Below, piece after piece: positions 17,099 through 26,156 of a stretch of 64,000 nucleotides of DNA. The position numbers and the translations under genes are program-made. Source of the stretch: an uncultured Ruminococcus sp. (GTDB taxonomy: Bacteria; Bacillota; Clostridia; Oscillospirales; Ruminococcaceae); assembly GCA_934463425.1 (NCBI GenBank), contig CAKSJP010000010.1, positions 9,309-73,308 on the forward strand. The letters are read 5' to 3'. The notes beneath the pieces were generated by a model, which ran no database searches, had not been told where the DNA came from, and was given only the letters and a program-made list of their open reading frames with translations. Each line of letters begins with the position of its first letter. Positions within the stretch are counted from its first letter, which is position 1.

Positions 17099-18286
17099 AT
17101 GCAGAAAATCGGTTTCGTTATTCCGTGGTTCGGAGAGAACATTCCCGGCGGCGCAGAAATGGAGCTGCGGGAGGTCACGGCGCACCTGCAAAAGGCAGGG
17201 ATGGAGGTAGAGATCCTCACCACCTGTGTCAAGGAGTTCACCGCAGACTGGAATGAAAACTACTATGCTGCCGGAACAGCGGTGGTAGAAGACATCACCG
17301 TCCGCCGCTTTCCGGTGCGCCGCCGGGATACCCAGGCGTTCGACCGGGTGAACCGGAAGCTGATGGACGGCAAAACGATCACGTCCAAGGAAGAACAGAT
17401 CTTTGTGGAAGAAATGGTCAACAGCCCTCAGCTGTACGAATACATGCGGGAGTCCGCGGACGAATACGGCTTGTTCGTCTTTATCCCCTATATGTTCGGC
17501 ACAACCTATTACGGCATGCAGGTCTGCCCGGAAAAGTCCGTGCTGATCCCGTGCTTTCATGACGAAGCCTATGTTTACATGCGCCTGTTCCGTCAGGCAT
17601 ATGTCAAGGCGCGGGGCATGATCTATAACGCCATGCCGGAAATGGAACTGGCGAACCGGGTGTATGACTTCACTTCCACCGAGCAGATCTGCATGGGCAT
17701 CGGCATGGACACCAAGATCCAGTCGGATGCAGAGACGTTCCGGAAGCAGTACGGCATCGACAAGCCCTTTATCCTGTATGCCGGCAGAAAGGATGTGGGC
17801 AAGAACGTCCACACCCTGCTGCGCTACTTCGCCGAGTGGAAGCACCGGAAGCAGGACGATCTCCAGCTGGTGCTCATCGGCGGCGGCAATATCGCCATCC
17901 CGCCCTCGGTAAAGGACGATGTTTACGACCTGGGCTTTGTGGACAAGCAGGATAAGTACAACGCCATGGCGGCGGCAGCTCTGCTGTGCCAGCCTTCGCA
18001 TAACGAGAGCTTCTCCCTGGTCATCATGGAGAGCTGGCTCTGCGGCAGACCGGTTCTGGTTTCGTCCCAGTGCGCCGTGACCAAGGATTTCGCCAAGCGC
18101 TCCAACGGCGGCCTGTACTTCAAGGATTACTTTGAGTTTGAGGGCTGCGTGGAGTACATCCTGGAGCACCCGGAGGCTGCCGCAGAGCTGGGCGCAAACG
18201 GCGGTACATTTGTCCGGGAGAACTTTGAGTGGGATATCATCGTGGAGAAGTACCGGACATTTTTCCAAAAGCTGATGGGAGCGTGA
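17099..18286 (+). CDS. Glycosyltransferase family 4
   Basis: 395 residues. Start at 17099 chosen because AGGAGG lies 10 nt upstream; a TTG at 17078 lies before that site. It begins KIGFVIPWFGENIPGGAEMELRE, with the glycine-rich acceptor loop of GT-B enzymes. The donor domain shows ILYAGRKDVGKNVHTLL and QPSHNESFSLVIMESWLCGRPV (E-X7-E). It is clearly paralogous to the next gene: both share the block SNGGLYFKDYFEFEG or SNGGLFYQNYFEFEG near the C-terminus. Confidence 0.9.
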   Translation: MQKIGFVIPWFGENIPGGAEMELREVTAHLQKAGMEVEILTTCVKEFTADWNENYYAAGTAVVEDITVRRFPVRRRDTQAFDRVNRKLMDGKTITSKEEQIFVEEMVNSPQLYEYMRESADEYGLFVFIPYMFGTTYYGMQVCPEKSVLIPCFHDEAYVYMRLFRQAYVKARGMIYNAMPEMELANRVYDFTSTEQICMGIGMDTKIQSDAETFRKQYGIDKPFILYAGRKDVGKNVHTLLRYFAEWKHRKQDDLQLVLIGGGNIAIPPSVKDDVYDLGFVDKQDKYNAMAAAALLCQPSHNESFSLVIMESWLCGRPVLVSSQCAVTKDFAKRSNGGLYFKDYFEFEGCVEYILEHPEAAAELGANGGTFVRENFEWDIIVEKYRTFFQKLMGA

Positions 18287-18290
18287 GAAG

Positions 18291-19484
18291 ATGAAACGAA
18301 TCGCACTGGTGCATCCCCGGTACGGACTGGAGATCAGCGGCGGCAGCGAGACCTATGCCCGAAAGATCGCGGAGCATCTGGCAAATCGGTATGAGGTAGA
18401 AGTCCTGACCACCAAGGCGGTGGACAGCGCCACCTGGAAAGACTGGTATGTCCGGGACGTGGAGAACATCCGGGGCGTTACCGTGCGGCGCTTTTCGGTG
18501 CAGCAGATGCGCGCCCGGGACTTTTCGGCATTTGATGCGGCATATCTGGAGGAGGTTGCCCGGGGCAGACAGAACCTGGTGACCGAAAAAGAGTGGTTTG
18601 AAAAGCACGGCCCCTATGCGCCGGACTGCATCCGCTATCTGCGGCGGTACCGGGACACCTATGCGGCGATCCTGTTTCTGTCCGATGCCAACTATCTGAC
18701 CTATGCCGGGATGCCCCATGCAGGAAAACGTGCGGTGTTTATCCCCATGGCACAGAATACGCCGTTTTTGCAGTTTTCCGCGCTGGACAGCCTGTATCAG
18801 CTGCCCCGAGCGTTTGTGTTCCTGTCGGAAGAAGAGCGCCTTCTGGTGCGCCGCCGCTTTCCGCGGACAGAGCCCATCCCGTGCGCTGTGATGGGTCTGG
18901 GGATGGATGTGCCGCGCCAGACTGACCCCGGCGCATTCCGGCGGCAGTACGGTCTGGACGGCGAATATCTGCTCTATGTGGGCCAGGTGGACGAGAAAAA
19001 GGAATGCCCCATGCTGATGCGCTATTTCATGGAGTTTCAAAAGCGCACCGGCAGCCGGCTGAAGCTGGTGCTGGCGGGCAAAAGAGTCTGCCGCATTCCG
19101 CAGCATCCGGACATCCTGGCGCCGGGCTTTTTGCCGGAGAACGAAAAGTTCAGCGCCATCGCCGGGGCAAAAGCGGTGGTGATCCCGTCCAGGCAGATGG
19201 GTGTCTCCATGACGTTGCTGGAAGCCATGGCGATGTCCGTGCCGGTGCTGGTGAACGGCGGCAGCCCCGTGCTCCGCGGCCACTGCAAAAAGAGCAACGG
19301 CGGTTTGTTTTATCAGAATTATTTTGAGTTTGAGGGTGCGGTGCAGTATCTGATGCAGCACCCGGTGGAGTATATGCAGCTGTGTGCCAATGCAAGGGCA
19401 TATATCACGGCGCATTATGACTGGGAGAGTATTATGCAGCGTTTTTCGCAGATCATTGAGTGGGTCAGCCCGGAACGGGCATAG
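18291..19484 (+). CDS. Glycosyltransferase family 4
   Basis: 397 residues, starting 4 bp after the previous gene. N-terminal RIALVHPRYGLEISGGSET and donor-domain LLYVGQVDEKKECPMLMRYF are typical GT4 segments; the E-X7-E region reads SRQMGVSMTLLEAMAMSVPV, so the first acidic residue is replaced, which may alter donor handling. Tandem duplication of the preceding gene is likely from shared order and the FEFEG block. Confidence 0.88.
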   Translation: MKRIALVHPRYGLEISGGSETYARKIAEHLANRYEVEVLTTKAVDSATWKDWYVRDVENIRGVTVRRFSVQQMRARDFSAFDAAYLEEVARGRQNLVTEKEWFEKHGPYAPDCIRYLRRYRDTYAAILFLSDANYLTYAGMPHAGKRAVFIPMAQNTPFLQFSALDSLYQLPRAFVFLSEEERLLVRRRFPRTEPIPCAVMGLGMDVPRQTDPGAFRRQYGLDGEYLLYVGQVDEKKECPMLMRYFMEFQKRTGSRLKLVLAGKRVCRIPQHPDILAPGFLPENEKFSAIAGAKAVVIPSRQMGVSMTLLEAMAMSVPVLVNGGSPVLRGHCKKSNGGLFYQNYFEFEGAVQYLMQHPVEYMQLCANARAYITAHYDWESIMQRFSQIIEWVSPERA

Positions 19485-19647
19485 CGCGAAAAACGTGTGG
19501 AGGAGTTTTATTAGGGATGAGTATTTTTTGGAAATCATGCGGCGCGACACAGTTGTCTGCAGTGCACATGGTAAGGATTTGCAGGAGAAAACGGCAGAGT
19601 TTGAGAATGCCGGGCGCAGGGAATGAGAAAGCGAGGAACAGCCGGAT
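19485..19647 (+). other. Intergenic gap in glycan operon, no supported gene
   Basis: 163 bp. It contains a 37-codon ORF from ATG at 19517 after a GGAGGAG at 19499-19505, with an unremarkable basic product. I see no family match and no terminator, so transcription probably reads through. Confidence 0.5.
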
Positions 19648-21864
19648 ATGAGAGAACGGACAAAATTTTCCGCAGAGCATATCGGCATTGTGCTTCTGGC
19701 GGTCGTTTTGTTTGCCGCGCATATCCTGCGGGCAAATCAGATCTCAATGCCGATCATTCTGGCGGATGAGTTTGGAAGCATCGCCAATGCCGCTTATTTG
19801 GTGGGACTGGACTGGTCGAATATCATCAGCCATTTAGGAAACTATTCTTTCGGCGGATCGATGCTGTATCTTCCGATCTTTGCCATTGCCCAGAATACCG
19901 ATCATGTGTATTTCGCCATTGTGCTGTGTAACGCGCTGCTGATCTGCATATACTATTTTCTGGTATATCTGTTCCTGCGGCGGCTGTATCCGGATTCTTC
20001 CCGGATGCTTTCGGCGCTGCTTTCTCTGGCGGCGTCGCTGTACCCCAGCTATATTTGCTATGCCTATACGGCAATGTACGAGACAGCGCTGCTGGTCACT
20101 TTTGCGGCGGCGGCATGGGCGTTTGCTTCCTATTGCCGGACGCACCGTCCGGGCTATTTGTATGGCCTTACGGCTGCCATGGGCTATATGATTATGGTGC
20201 ATATGCGCACGGTGGGCGTTGTGGCAGTTTCTGTGCTGATGCTTCTGCTGATGATGCTGGGAAAACAGGTGCCGAAAAAGCACGGCTTCGGCGCGATCGC
20301 CCTGCTGGCGGTGCTTTTCGGGGTATTCCTGCTGATAAAAAACTATTTCTTCCGCAATCTGTGGCTGGACGGCGCAAACTATGTTTCCTTCATTGAGGAC
20401 ACCACAGCTGTGCCTAACACCATGGCATCTCAGGTGGAAAAGCTGGATCTGATCTTCTCCTGGGAGGGGATCCGCAATCTGCTGCTCCTTCTGCTTGGAC
20501 AGAGCTTCTATCTCATGACGGCAACCATGGTCATGGGTGTTGTGTTCTTCTATGCTCTGATCAGGCAGTGCTTTGTCAAATTCCGCCGCAGGCAATTCCT
20601 GAAAGAGGATCCTGTTTTTTATGCCATGCTGTTTCTCGGTCTGGCATATCTGGCGCAGCTGGCAGTCTCCTGCGCGACCTTCGTGAAGCTCCTGCGGTTT
20701 GACCAGCTGATCTACGGCAGATATACCGAGTACCTCTTCGGTCTGCTGTTTGTGATGGGCTTTATGCAGATCAAAAGGGGAAAAGTCCGGCTGTTTGCTG
20801 CCGGCGGATGTCTGGCGGTGTACGGCGGTGTCGGCATCGGCATGTGGCTTCTGACACAGTATTTCAACCACGCCCATCTGCTCACTACCTGCAACATTGT
20901 ATCCATGACGGCATTGGCGCACTTCTGGAACGGGGAATATCTCCGCACCAAGGTGATCGTGGTGCTGACGGCGGCAGTCTATTGCGGCATGTATTTCCTG
21001 GTATATTTCCCTCAGTGGAAAAAGCTTTCTGCCAAGTGCGCAGAAAAACTGGAGACATGGTTTCCGGCTCTGGGTACATGCGGCGCAGCGCTTCTGTTCT
21101 TCCTTAACGGCACGGCGTTTACAGACAGCTATATCGTGCCGCTGAACCAGGTGCATTCCAATTACAGCAGGATCGGCGATGTGATCCTGGAAAACCTCAC
21201 AGACGACCATGTGGAGTATTATAACACTTCTGAAAACCACACCCTGGAAATGCTGGTAAAGTTCGAGCTGCTGCAATACCGTCTCTGGGATGTCCCTCTG
21301 GAACTGCATGATTATGAAGATCTGAAAACCACAGACGCAGAGATCATCGTTACAGACAATATGGTGCAGCCGTGGGAAAAGGGCTTGTTCGGGAATTATG
21401 ACATTCTCTACTACCGCGGTGAAATTGTGGTTTGGGAGCGAAAAGATACAAACACCCTGACAGTTCCGGCGACGCTGTTCCAGACTCTGTGCACCGACCG
21501 GACAGACTGGGACAACAATACCTATATCTCAAACGGACAGGAGGGCTATCTCATCTGCGGCACTCCTCTGAGCGTAGGCACAGGCACCTATGCAGTGACA
21601 TTTGACATAGAGCTGCTGGATGCAGCTGCGGCAGATACTGAAGCGCCGCTGTTTACCATTGATGTATATCAGGGCGGAGAGGTGCTTTCCACCAAGGACG
21701 TTTACGCCGGCGATATTTCAGAAAACGAATCACTGTCTCTGGAAGTGGATGAAGTGACGATAACCGATGCGTCTGCGCCCTGCGAATTTCGGGTGCGTGT
21801 GGGGCAGAATGTAGAAATGGAAGTATCTCAGGTACAGATTGCAGAAGAAAGGACGGCAAACTAA
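19648..21864 (+). CDS. Large polytopic membrane protein, probable GT-C glycosyltransferase
   Basis: 738 residues. Roughly the first 500 residues hold 11-13 membrane helices, and the last 220 are a soluble, probably extracellular beta-rich domain. The first extracellular loop has an acidic pair, ILADEFGSIANAAYL, in the place of the catalytic Asp/Glu of GT-C enzymes that use polyprenyl-phosphate sugars. The adjacent downstream gene makes such a donor, and the two abut (TAA then ATG), which supports outer-face glycosylation of the exported polymer. Family-level assignment is moderate; it is not a flippase or Wzy by clear motif. Confidence 0.72.
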   Translation: MRERTKFSAEHIGIVLLAVVLFAAHILRANQISMPIILADEFGSIANAAYLVGLDWSNIISHLGNYSFGGSMLYLPIFAIAQNTDHVYFAIVLCNALLICIYYFLVYLFLRRLYPDSSRMLSALLSLAASLYPSYICYAYTAMYETALLVTFAAAAWAFASYCRTHRPGYLYGLTAAMGYMIMVHMRTVGVVAVSVLMLLLMMLGKQVPKKHGFGAIALLAVLFGVFLLIKNYFFRNLWLDGANYVSFIEDTTAVPNTMASQVEKLDLIFSWEGIRNLLLLLLGQSFYLMTATMVMGVVFFYALIRQCFVKFRRRQFLKEDPVFYAMLFLGLAYLAQLAVSCATFVKLLRFDQLIYGRYTEYLFGLLFVMGFMQIKRGKVRLFAAGGCLAVYGGVGIGMWLLTQYFNHAHLLTTCNIVSMTALAHFWNGEYLRTKVIVVLTAAVYCGMYFLVYFPQWKKLSAKCAEKLETWFPALGTCGAALLFFLNGTAFTDSYIVPLNQVHSNYSRIGDVILENLTDDHVEYYNTSENHTLEMLVKFELLQYRLWDVPLELHDYEDLKTTDAEIIVTDNMVQPWEKGLFGNYDILYYRGEIVVWERKDTNTLTVPATLFQTLCTDRTDWDNNTYISNGQEGYLICGTPLSVGTGTYAVTFDIELLDAAAADTEAPLFTIDVYQGGEVLSTKDVYAGDISENESLSLEVDEVTITDASAPCEFRVRVGQNVEMEVSQVQIAEERTAN

Positions 21865-22860
21865 ATGAAACTCATCATACAGATCCCATGCTATAACGAG
21901 GAGGAGACCCTGGAGCTGGCATATAACGACCTGCCCCGGCATATCGACGGCATCGATACCATCGAATACCTCATCATCAATGACGGCAGTAAGGATAAGA
22001 CCGTGGAAAAAGCCCGGGAGCTGGGCTTCCACCATGTTGTCTCGTTCCGCCGGAATAAGGGTCTGGCACGGGGCTTTATGGCAGGACTGGATGCCTGCCT
22101 GCGTCTGGGCGCAGACATTATCGTCAATACTGACGCGGATAACCAGTACTGCGGCGCAGATATCGAAAAGCTGGTGCGCCCCATTCTGGAACGTAAGGCG
22201 GATATGGTCATCGGCGAGCGCCCCATCGACGAAACAGAGCACTTCTCCTGGAAAAAGAAAAAGTTCCAGCACCTGGGCAGCTGGGTGGTGCGCATAGCAT
22301 CCAAGACCGATGTGCCGGATGCCCCCTCCGGCTTCCGGGCATATTCCCGTGAAACCGCCATGCGCATGAACGTGGTCAATGAATATACCTACACCCTGGA
22401 GACCATCATCCAGGCAGGCAAGAGCAAGATGGCGGTGGCTTCCGTGCCCATCCGCACCAACCCGGAGACGCGCCCGTCCCGTCTGTTTTCCAGCATGTGG
22501 CGGTATATGAAGCGCTCTGCTACAGTCATCCTCCGCTCCACCGCCATGTACCGCCCCATGCACTTCTTTGGCACACTGGGTGCGGTGCTGTTTGTGCTGG
22601 GACTGGCAGTGGGCATCCGCTTCCTGGTATTCTTCTGCATGGGTGCCGGCGGCGGCCATATCCAGTCGCTGATCCTGGCGGCAGTGCTCATGATGATCGG
22701 CTTCCAGACCATCACCATCGGCCTGCTGGGAGACACTGTCGCAGCAAACCGCAAGATCCTGGAGGATGTCCAGTATCATGTGCGCAAGATGGACTATGAC
22801 GATCATCCGGCAGCCAAGACCCCGGATGATGAACCCCTTGCAGAATCGCAGGAAAAATAA
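21865..22860 (+). CDS. Polyprenyl-phosphate glycosyltransferase (GT2, GtrB/DPM1-like)
   Basis: 331 residues. The GT2 domain (1-235) has IQIPCYNEEETL, INDGSKDKT, and the metal motif NTDADNQY near 94. It is followed by two membrane helices (about 235-290) and a basic C-terminal tail, the layout of GtrB or dolichol-phosphate-mannose synthases. It should move a sugar from a nucleotide donor to undecaprenyl phosphate for use by the preceding GT-C-like protein. Last gene of the operon, followed by a strong terminator. Confidence 0.9.
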   Translation: MKLIIQIPCYNEEETLELAYNDLPRHIDGIDTIEYLIINDGSKDKTVEKARELGFHHVVSFRRNKGLARGFMAGLDACLRLGADIIVNTDADNQYCGADIEKLVRPILERKADMVIGERPIDETEHFSWKKKKFQHLGSWVVRIASKTDVPDAPSGFRAYSRETAMRMNVVNEYTYTLETIIQAGKSKMAVASVPIRTNPETRPSRLFSSMWRYMKRSATVILRSTAMYRPMHFFGTLGAVLFVLGLAVGIRFLVFFCMGAGGGHIQSLILAAVLMMIGFQTITIGLLGDTVAANRKILEDVQYHVRKMDYDDHPAAKTPDDEPLAESQEK

Positions 22861-22872
22861 CCGCTGCCATAA

Positions 22873-22915
22873 AAAGCCGCCGTTGGTACAGCATGCGTAC
22901 CAACGGCGGCTTTGT
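22873..22915. terminator. Bidirectional terminator after the glycan operon
   Basis: Perfect 17-bp stem (AAAGCCGCCGTTGGTAC with its complement) around AGCATGC, with A-run before and TTTG-TTT after. Serves the glycan operon and the converging dockerin gene. Confidence 0.92.
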
Positions 22916-22955
22916 TTGCGGAGTGTAATATCAGAGCAGGCGCTCAGCCCCCGCT

Positions 22956-23576
22956 TTATGCACCGAAGAAATAGTTTCCGTGAAATGCCTCTGCGAAAGC
23001 GGCAGAGAAATCTCCGTCCAGTGCGCCGGCATAGGCTGCCAGTGTCAGGATGCCGGCGGTGTCCATAGAAGTGATCTTTCCGTCACCGTCCACATCCAGC
23101 AGATGGAACTGTACCTGTGTGAGGGTGAGATCCGGCTGGATCCACAGCTTTTCCGGCTGTGTGAACACCTCTTCTGCCGGGCGCGCATCCGTGATAGTGA
23201 TGGTTTTTCCGATGCCCTCGTTGCTGATGAACAGGCAGCAGTTGCAGCCGTTGGCATTCAGCGTAAACGGATCATAGCTGTTCTTTGCGGTGCACGCCAG
23301 ACCATAGGTCATGTTTTCGTACATCCAGTCTGCGTCTGCGGTGTCTGCTTTGCCGTCACCGTTGACATCAGCGGTTTTCAGCTGCTCGTCTGTCAGCGTG
23401 ATGTCGCCCTTTGTCAGATAACGGGAAACAACAGCCGCATCATGTCCGGTCAGAACGCCGTCACCGTCCACATCCCCTGGAACAGTCGCGTCTGCAGCAC
23501 TGACCGATGCCATCGGCAGCGCACACAGGCTCATCACTGCCGCAGAGAGAATTGCAATTGCCTTTCTTGTTTTCAT
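22956..23576 (-). CDS. Small secreted dockerin-only protein
   Basis: 206 residues. Start at 23576 follows AAAGGATG; the longer ORF would precede the signal peptide (MKTRKAIAILSAAVMSLCALP, cleavage near SVSAA). Two calcium loops form an N-terminal dockerin (DVDGDGVLTGHD and DVNGDGKADTAD), then about 75 residues of unknown fold, then a third isolated loop (DVDGDGKITSMD) near the C-terminus. No catalytic domain was seen. It is a paralogue of the gene at 59180, sharing signal peptide, DGVLTGHDAAV and overall order. It may be an adaptor or competitor for cohesins; function unknown. Confidence 0.85.
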   Translation of the reverse strand: MKTRKAIAILSAAVMSLCALPMASVSAADATVPGDVDGDGVLTGHDAAVVSRYLTKGDITLTDEQLKTADVNGDGKADTADADWMYENMTYGLACTAKNSYDPFTLNANGCNCCLFISNEGIGKTITITDARPAEEVFTQPEKLWIQPDLTLTQVQFHLLDVDGDGKITSMDTAGILTLAAYAGALDGDFSAAFAEAFHGNYFFGA

Positions 23577-23649
23577 AAAAATCATCCTTTCTGTGAAAAA
23601 ACAAATTGTGCCGGATTTGGCAAATGTGGAATATTTTAATTCCATTTTT

Positions 23650-23678
23650 ATTATAAAATATAAAACGTAAAAAATCAA
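23650..23678 (-). promoter_or_regulatory. Promoter of the small dockerin gene
   Basis: On the minus strand: TTGATT, 17-bp spacer, TATAAT, about 75 bp upstream of the start codon. Confidence 0.75.
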
Positions 23679-23699
23679 GAATTTAATTGTGAATATATA

Positions 23700-23877
23700 T
23701 ATATATTGTGAATCGAGCAAACCCCTTTCACAGCAGCCGCCCTTGAAAAGGGCGATTTCCCACAGGGGTAGGGGAATGTCACCTGTGAAGCCATTTCCGC
23801 GCCGTGGAGAGCCGCCCCTGTTTCAAGAGAAGGACTTCCATAAAAAATGATTGGTACAAACAATCCGCAAAAAAATA
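23700..23877. other. AT-rich intergenic with degenerate repeat
   Basis: Between divergent promoters. It holds an (AT)n tract at about 23694-23706 and a worn copy of the CCCTTGAAAAGGG short repeat seen elsewhere. No gene seen. Confidence 0.5.
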
Positions 23878-23906
23878 TTGCAAACCCAGCTGTATTGTGC
23901 TATAAT
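23878..23906 (+). promoter_or_regulatory. Promoter for the 23960-26034 operon
   Basis: TTGCAA (23878-23883), 17-bp spacer, TATAAT (23901-23906). Confidence 0.8.
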
Positions 23907-23959
23907 GAAATAGTATATATCCGGCAGAAATGCCGGAAAGAGAAAAGGAGCTTTTGACT

Positions 23960-24283
23960 ATGGACGCAAGCACATTCCCCATTTCATTTTCGTACCATCT
24001 GATCTTCTGCCTGATCGCAGGGGCATTTTTTGTGGTGCAGTTTATCCGTCTGCACCGCCCGTACCAGCTGCTGATGGCAGTGGGCATTCTGGCGTCGCTG
24101 CTCATCCATGTGGGCGGCGAGCATAACAAGATCTGGTTTCACACCATCGGTATCTTTGAACTGGTGATTCTCGCCGGCGCGATCGTCTTGTCCGTGATCG
24201 CCCGCGCCAAGGAGAAAAAGGCGGCAAAGGATGCGCCGGATGCCGGCAGCGGAGAACATCCGGACGGGGAGCAGAGCGCATGA
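23960..24283 (+). CDS. Small membrane protein, unknown function
   Basis: 107 residues with three predicted membrane helices (about 12-29, 36-54, 62-84) and a charged, Lys/Ala/Glu-rich cytoplasmic tail. The start at 23960 follows AAAGGAG with 9-nt spacing. It overlaps the next gene by 4 bp (ATGA), so it is coupled to the dehydrogenase. No family recognised. Confidence 0.75.
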   Translation: MDASTFPISFSYHLIFCLIAGAFFVVQFIRLHRPYQLLMAVGILASLLIHVGGEHNKIWFHTIGIFELVILAGAIVLSVIARAKEKKAAKDAPDAGSGEHPDGEQSA

Positions 24284-25230
24284 AGCTGGTTGTCACAGAC
24301 GGCGCGACCCTGTCCGGCGGCGGTGTCTCCCTGGACGGCTTCCGCCAGTTCGGGGAACTGACGGTCTATGACCTCACCGCCCCGGAACAGCTGGCAGAAC
24401 GCGCCGCAGATGCCGACATTCTCCTCTGTAATAAAACGCCCATCCCGGCGGAGCTGTTCGGCCGGTGTCCGAAGCTGCGCTATGTGGGCGAGTGCGCCAC
24501 CGGCTATAACAACATCGATATCGCCGCGGCAAAGGCACACGGTGTCACCGTCTGCAACGTGGGCGGCTATTCCACCGATGCCGTGGCACAGCACACCTTT
24601 GCCCTGATCCTCCACCACTACAGCCGTGTGGCACAGTACGATGCCGCTGTCCGGCAGGGCGCGTGGAAACAGGCAAAGACCTTCTGCATCATGCCCTATC
24701 CCATGCAGGAGCTCGCCGGAAAGACCCTGGCAGTGGTGGGCTACGGCAGCATCGGCAAAAAGGTGGCTGCCATCGGTGCGGCATTCGGCATGCATCCGGT
24801 AATTGCCACCCGGACACAGCCGGCAGACTGCCCCTATCCGCTGGTGACAGCGGATGAGGCATTTCGCCTGGCAGATGTGCTGACTCTGCATGTGCCGCTG
24901 ACGGAACAGACTGCCGGCATGGTGAACGCCCGGCGGCTCTCTGCCATGAAACCCACGGCGCTGCTGGTGAACACTGCCCGCGGCGGACTGATCGTGGAAA
25001 CAGACCTGGCGCAGGCACTCCGGGACGGCACGATCGCCGGGGCGGCACTGGACGTGCTGACCGAAGAGCCCATGGGAGACACACCGCTGTCCGGGCTGGA
25101 AAACTGCACGCTGACGCCTCACGTCGCCTGGACACCGCAGGAGACCCGGCAGCGCCTGCTGGAAATGGCAGTGGAAAATGTCCGCTGCTGGCTGAACGGC
25201 ACACCGCAGAATGTAATCACTGCACCGTAA
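24280..25230 (+). CDS. D-2-hydroxyacid dehydrogenase (NAD), glycerate dehydrogenase-like
   Basis: 316 residues. The Rossmann loop is VVGYGSIGKKVA (about 149-160). The catalytic Arg is in NTARGGLIVE, the Glu in TEEPMGDTPL, and the His in LTPHVAW. The lack of ACT or extra domains and the sequence style fit glycerate or hydroxypyruvate reductases better than SerA, but substrate is not certain. It shares an operon with proB. Confidence 0.85.
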   Translation: MKLVVTDGATLSGGGVSLDGFRQFGELTVYDLTAPEQLAERAADADILLCNKTPIPAELFGRCPKLRYVGECATGYNNIDIAAAKAHGVTVCNVGGYSTDAVAQHTFALILHHYSRVAQYDAAVRQGAWKQAKTFCIMPYPMQELAGKTLAVVGYGSIGKKVAAIGAAFGMHPVIATRTQPADCPYPLVTADEAFRLADVLTLHVPLTEQTAGMVNARRLSAMKPTALLVNTARGGLIVETDLAQALRDGTIAGAALDVLTEEPMGDTPLSGLENCTLTPHVAWTPQETRQRLLEMAVENVRCWLNGTPQNVITAP

Positions 25231-25245
25231 GGAGAAAACGCAAAA

Positions 25246-26034
25246 ATGATAGATGTATCCAAGAAAAAGCGCATTGTCCTCAAGCTGGGGACTTCGACGC
25301 TGACACATAAAACCGGAAAACTGAACATCCGCCGCATGACCAACCTGGTGCGCATCCTGTCCGATCTGCACAATGCCGGAAAAGAGCTGCTGCTGGTATC
25401 CTCCGGCGCGGTAGGCATGGGTGTGGGCAAGCTGAACCTGCCGGAACGCCCCAAGGACACGCCTTCCAAACAGGCAGCTGCGGCAGTGGGACAGTGTGAG
25501 CTGATGCACATTTATGACGATATGTTTTCCAAGTATAATGTGACCGTGGCGCAGATTTTGCTGACCCGTGCCACTCTCACCAATGAACGCCTGCCCCACG
25601 TCCAGAACACCATCGGGCGGCTGCTGGAAATGGGTGTCATTCCCATTGTCAACGAAAACGACACCGTCGCCATCGACGAGCTGGAACTGGAGATCGGCGA
25701 AAACGACTCCCTTTCCGCTACGGTTGCGGCGGCAGTGGGCGCAGATCTGCTGGTGATCCTGTCGGACATCAACGGACTGTACTCTGCCGACCCCCGCACC
25801 AACGCTGACGCGCAGGTCATCCGGGAAGTGCACAAGATCGATGCCCGCATTGAGCAGATGGCAGGCGGTGCCGGTTCGGCACTGGGCAGCGGCGGCATGG
25901 CGACCAAGATCAACGCCGCAAAAATTGCCACCGAAGCCGGCGTGGATATGGTCATCATGAACGGCAGAGATCCGGAACAGCTGTACGCCCTCTTTGACGG
26001 CGAACCGGTGGGAACGCATTTTATGGCGGAATGA
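25246..26034 (+). CDS. proB: Glutamate 5-kinase (short form without PUA domain)
   Basis: Phosphorylates glutamate as the first step of proline synthesis. 262 residues, so only the amino-acid-kinase domain is present and the PUA domain of E. coli ProB is absent, as is common in Clostridia. Motifs: VLKLGTSTLTHK at the start, VSSGAVGMG, VNENDTVA and GSGGMATKINAA. proA follows after a GNAT gene and a hairpin-rich gap. The SD is AAGGAG. Confidence 0.95.
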   Translation: MIDVSKKKRIVLKLGTSTLTHKTGKLNIRRMTNLVRILSDLHNAGKELLLVSSGAVGMGVGKLNLPERPKDTPSKQAAAAVGQCELMHIYDDMFSKYNVTVAQILLTRATLTNERLPHVQNTIGRLLEMGVIPIVNENDTVAIDELELEIGENDSLSATVAAAVGADLLVILSDINGLYSADPRTNADAQVIREVHKIDARIEQMAGGAGSALGSGGMATKINAAKIATEAGVDMVIMNGRDPEQLYALFDGEPVGTHFMAE

Positions 26035-26070
26035 GTTTATCACACGAAACCCACAAGTGATTTCATCAAT

Positions 26071-26114
26071 AAAGGCAATACCGTAGGGACAGGTTGTGCC
26101 GTGTCTGCCTTTTT
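26071..26114 (+). terminator. Hairpin after proB
   Basis: AAAGGCA pairs with TGCCTTT and is followed by TT. The left arm resembles the end of a MITE found at 38070, so this may be a remnant used as a terminator. Confidence 0.5.
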
Positions 26115-26156
26115 CACATCTTAGATCACTTTTACCACTCAGAAAGGAACACACCC

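Noticed and set aside
19517..19630. 37-codon ORF between the GT4 and GT-C-like genes
   Set aside because: Weak spacing to its SD and unremarkable sequence; mentioned only as a gap feature.
12329..22860. Teichoic-acid (TagGH) identity for the exporter
   Set aside because: The ATPase has a Wzt-like recognition domain and the operon has no tag or tar glycerol- or ribitol-phosphate enzymes, so only general glycan export is claimed.
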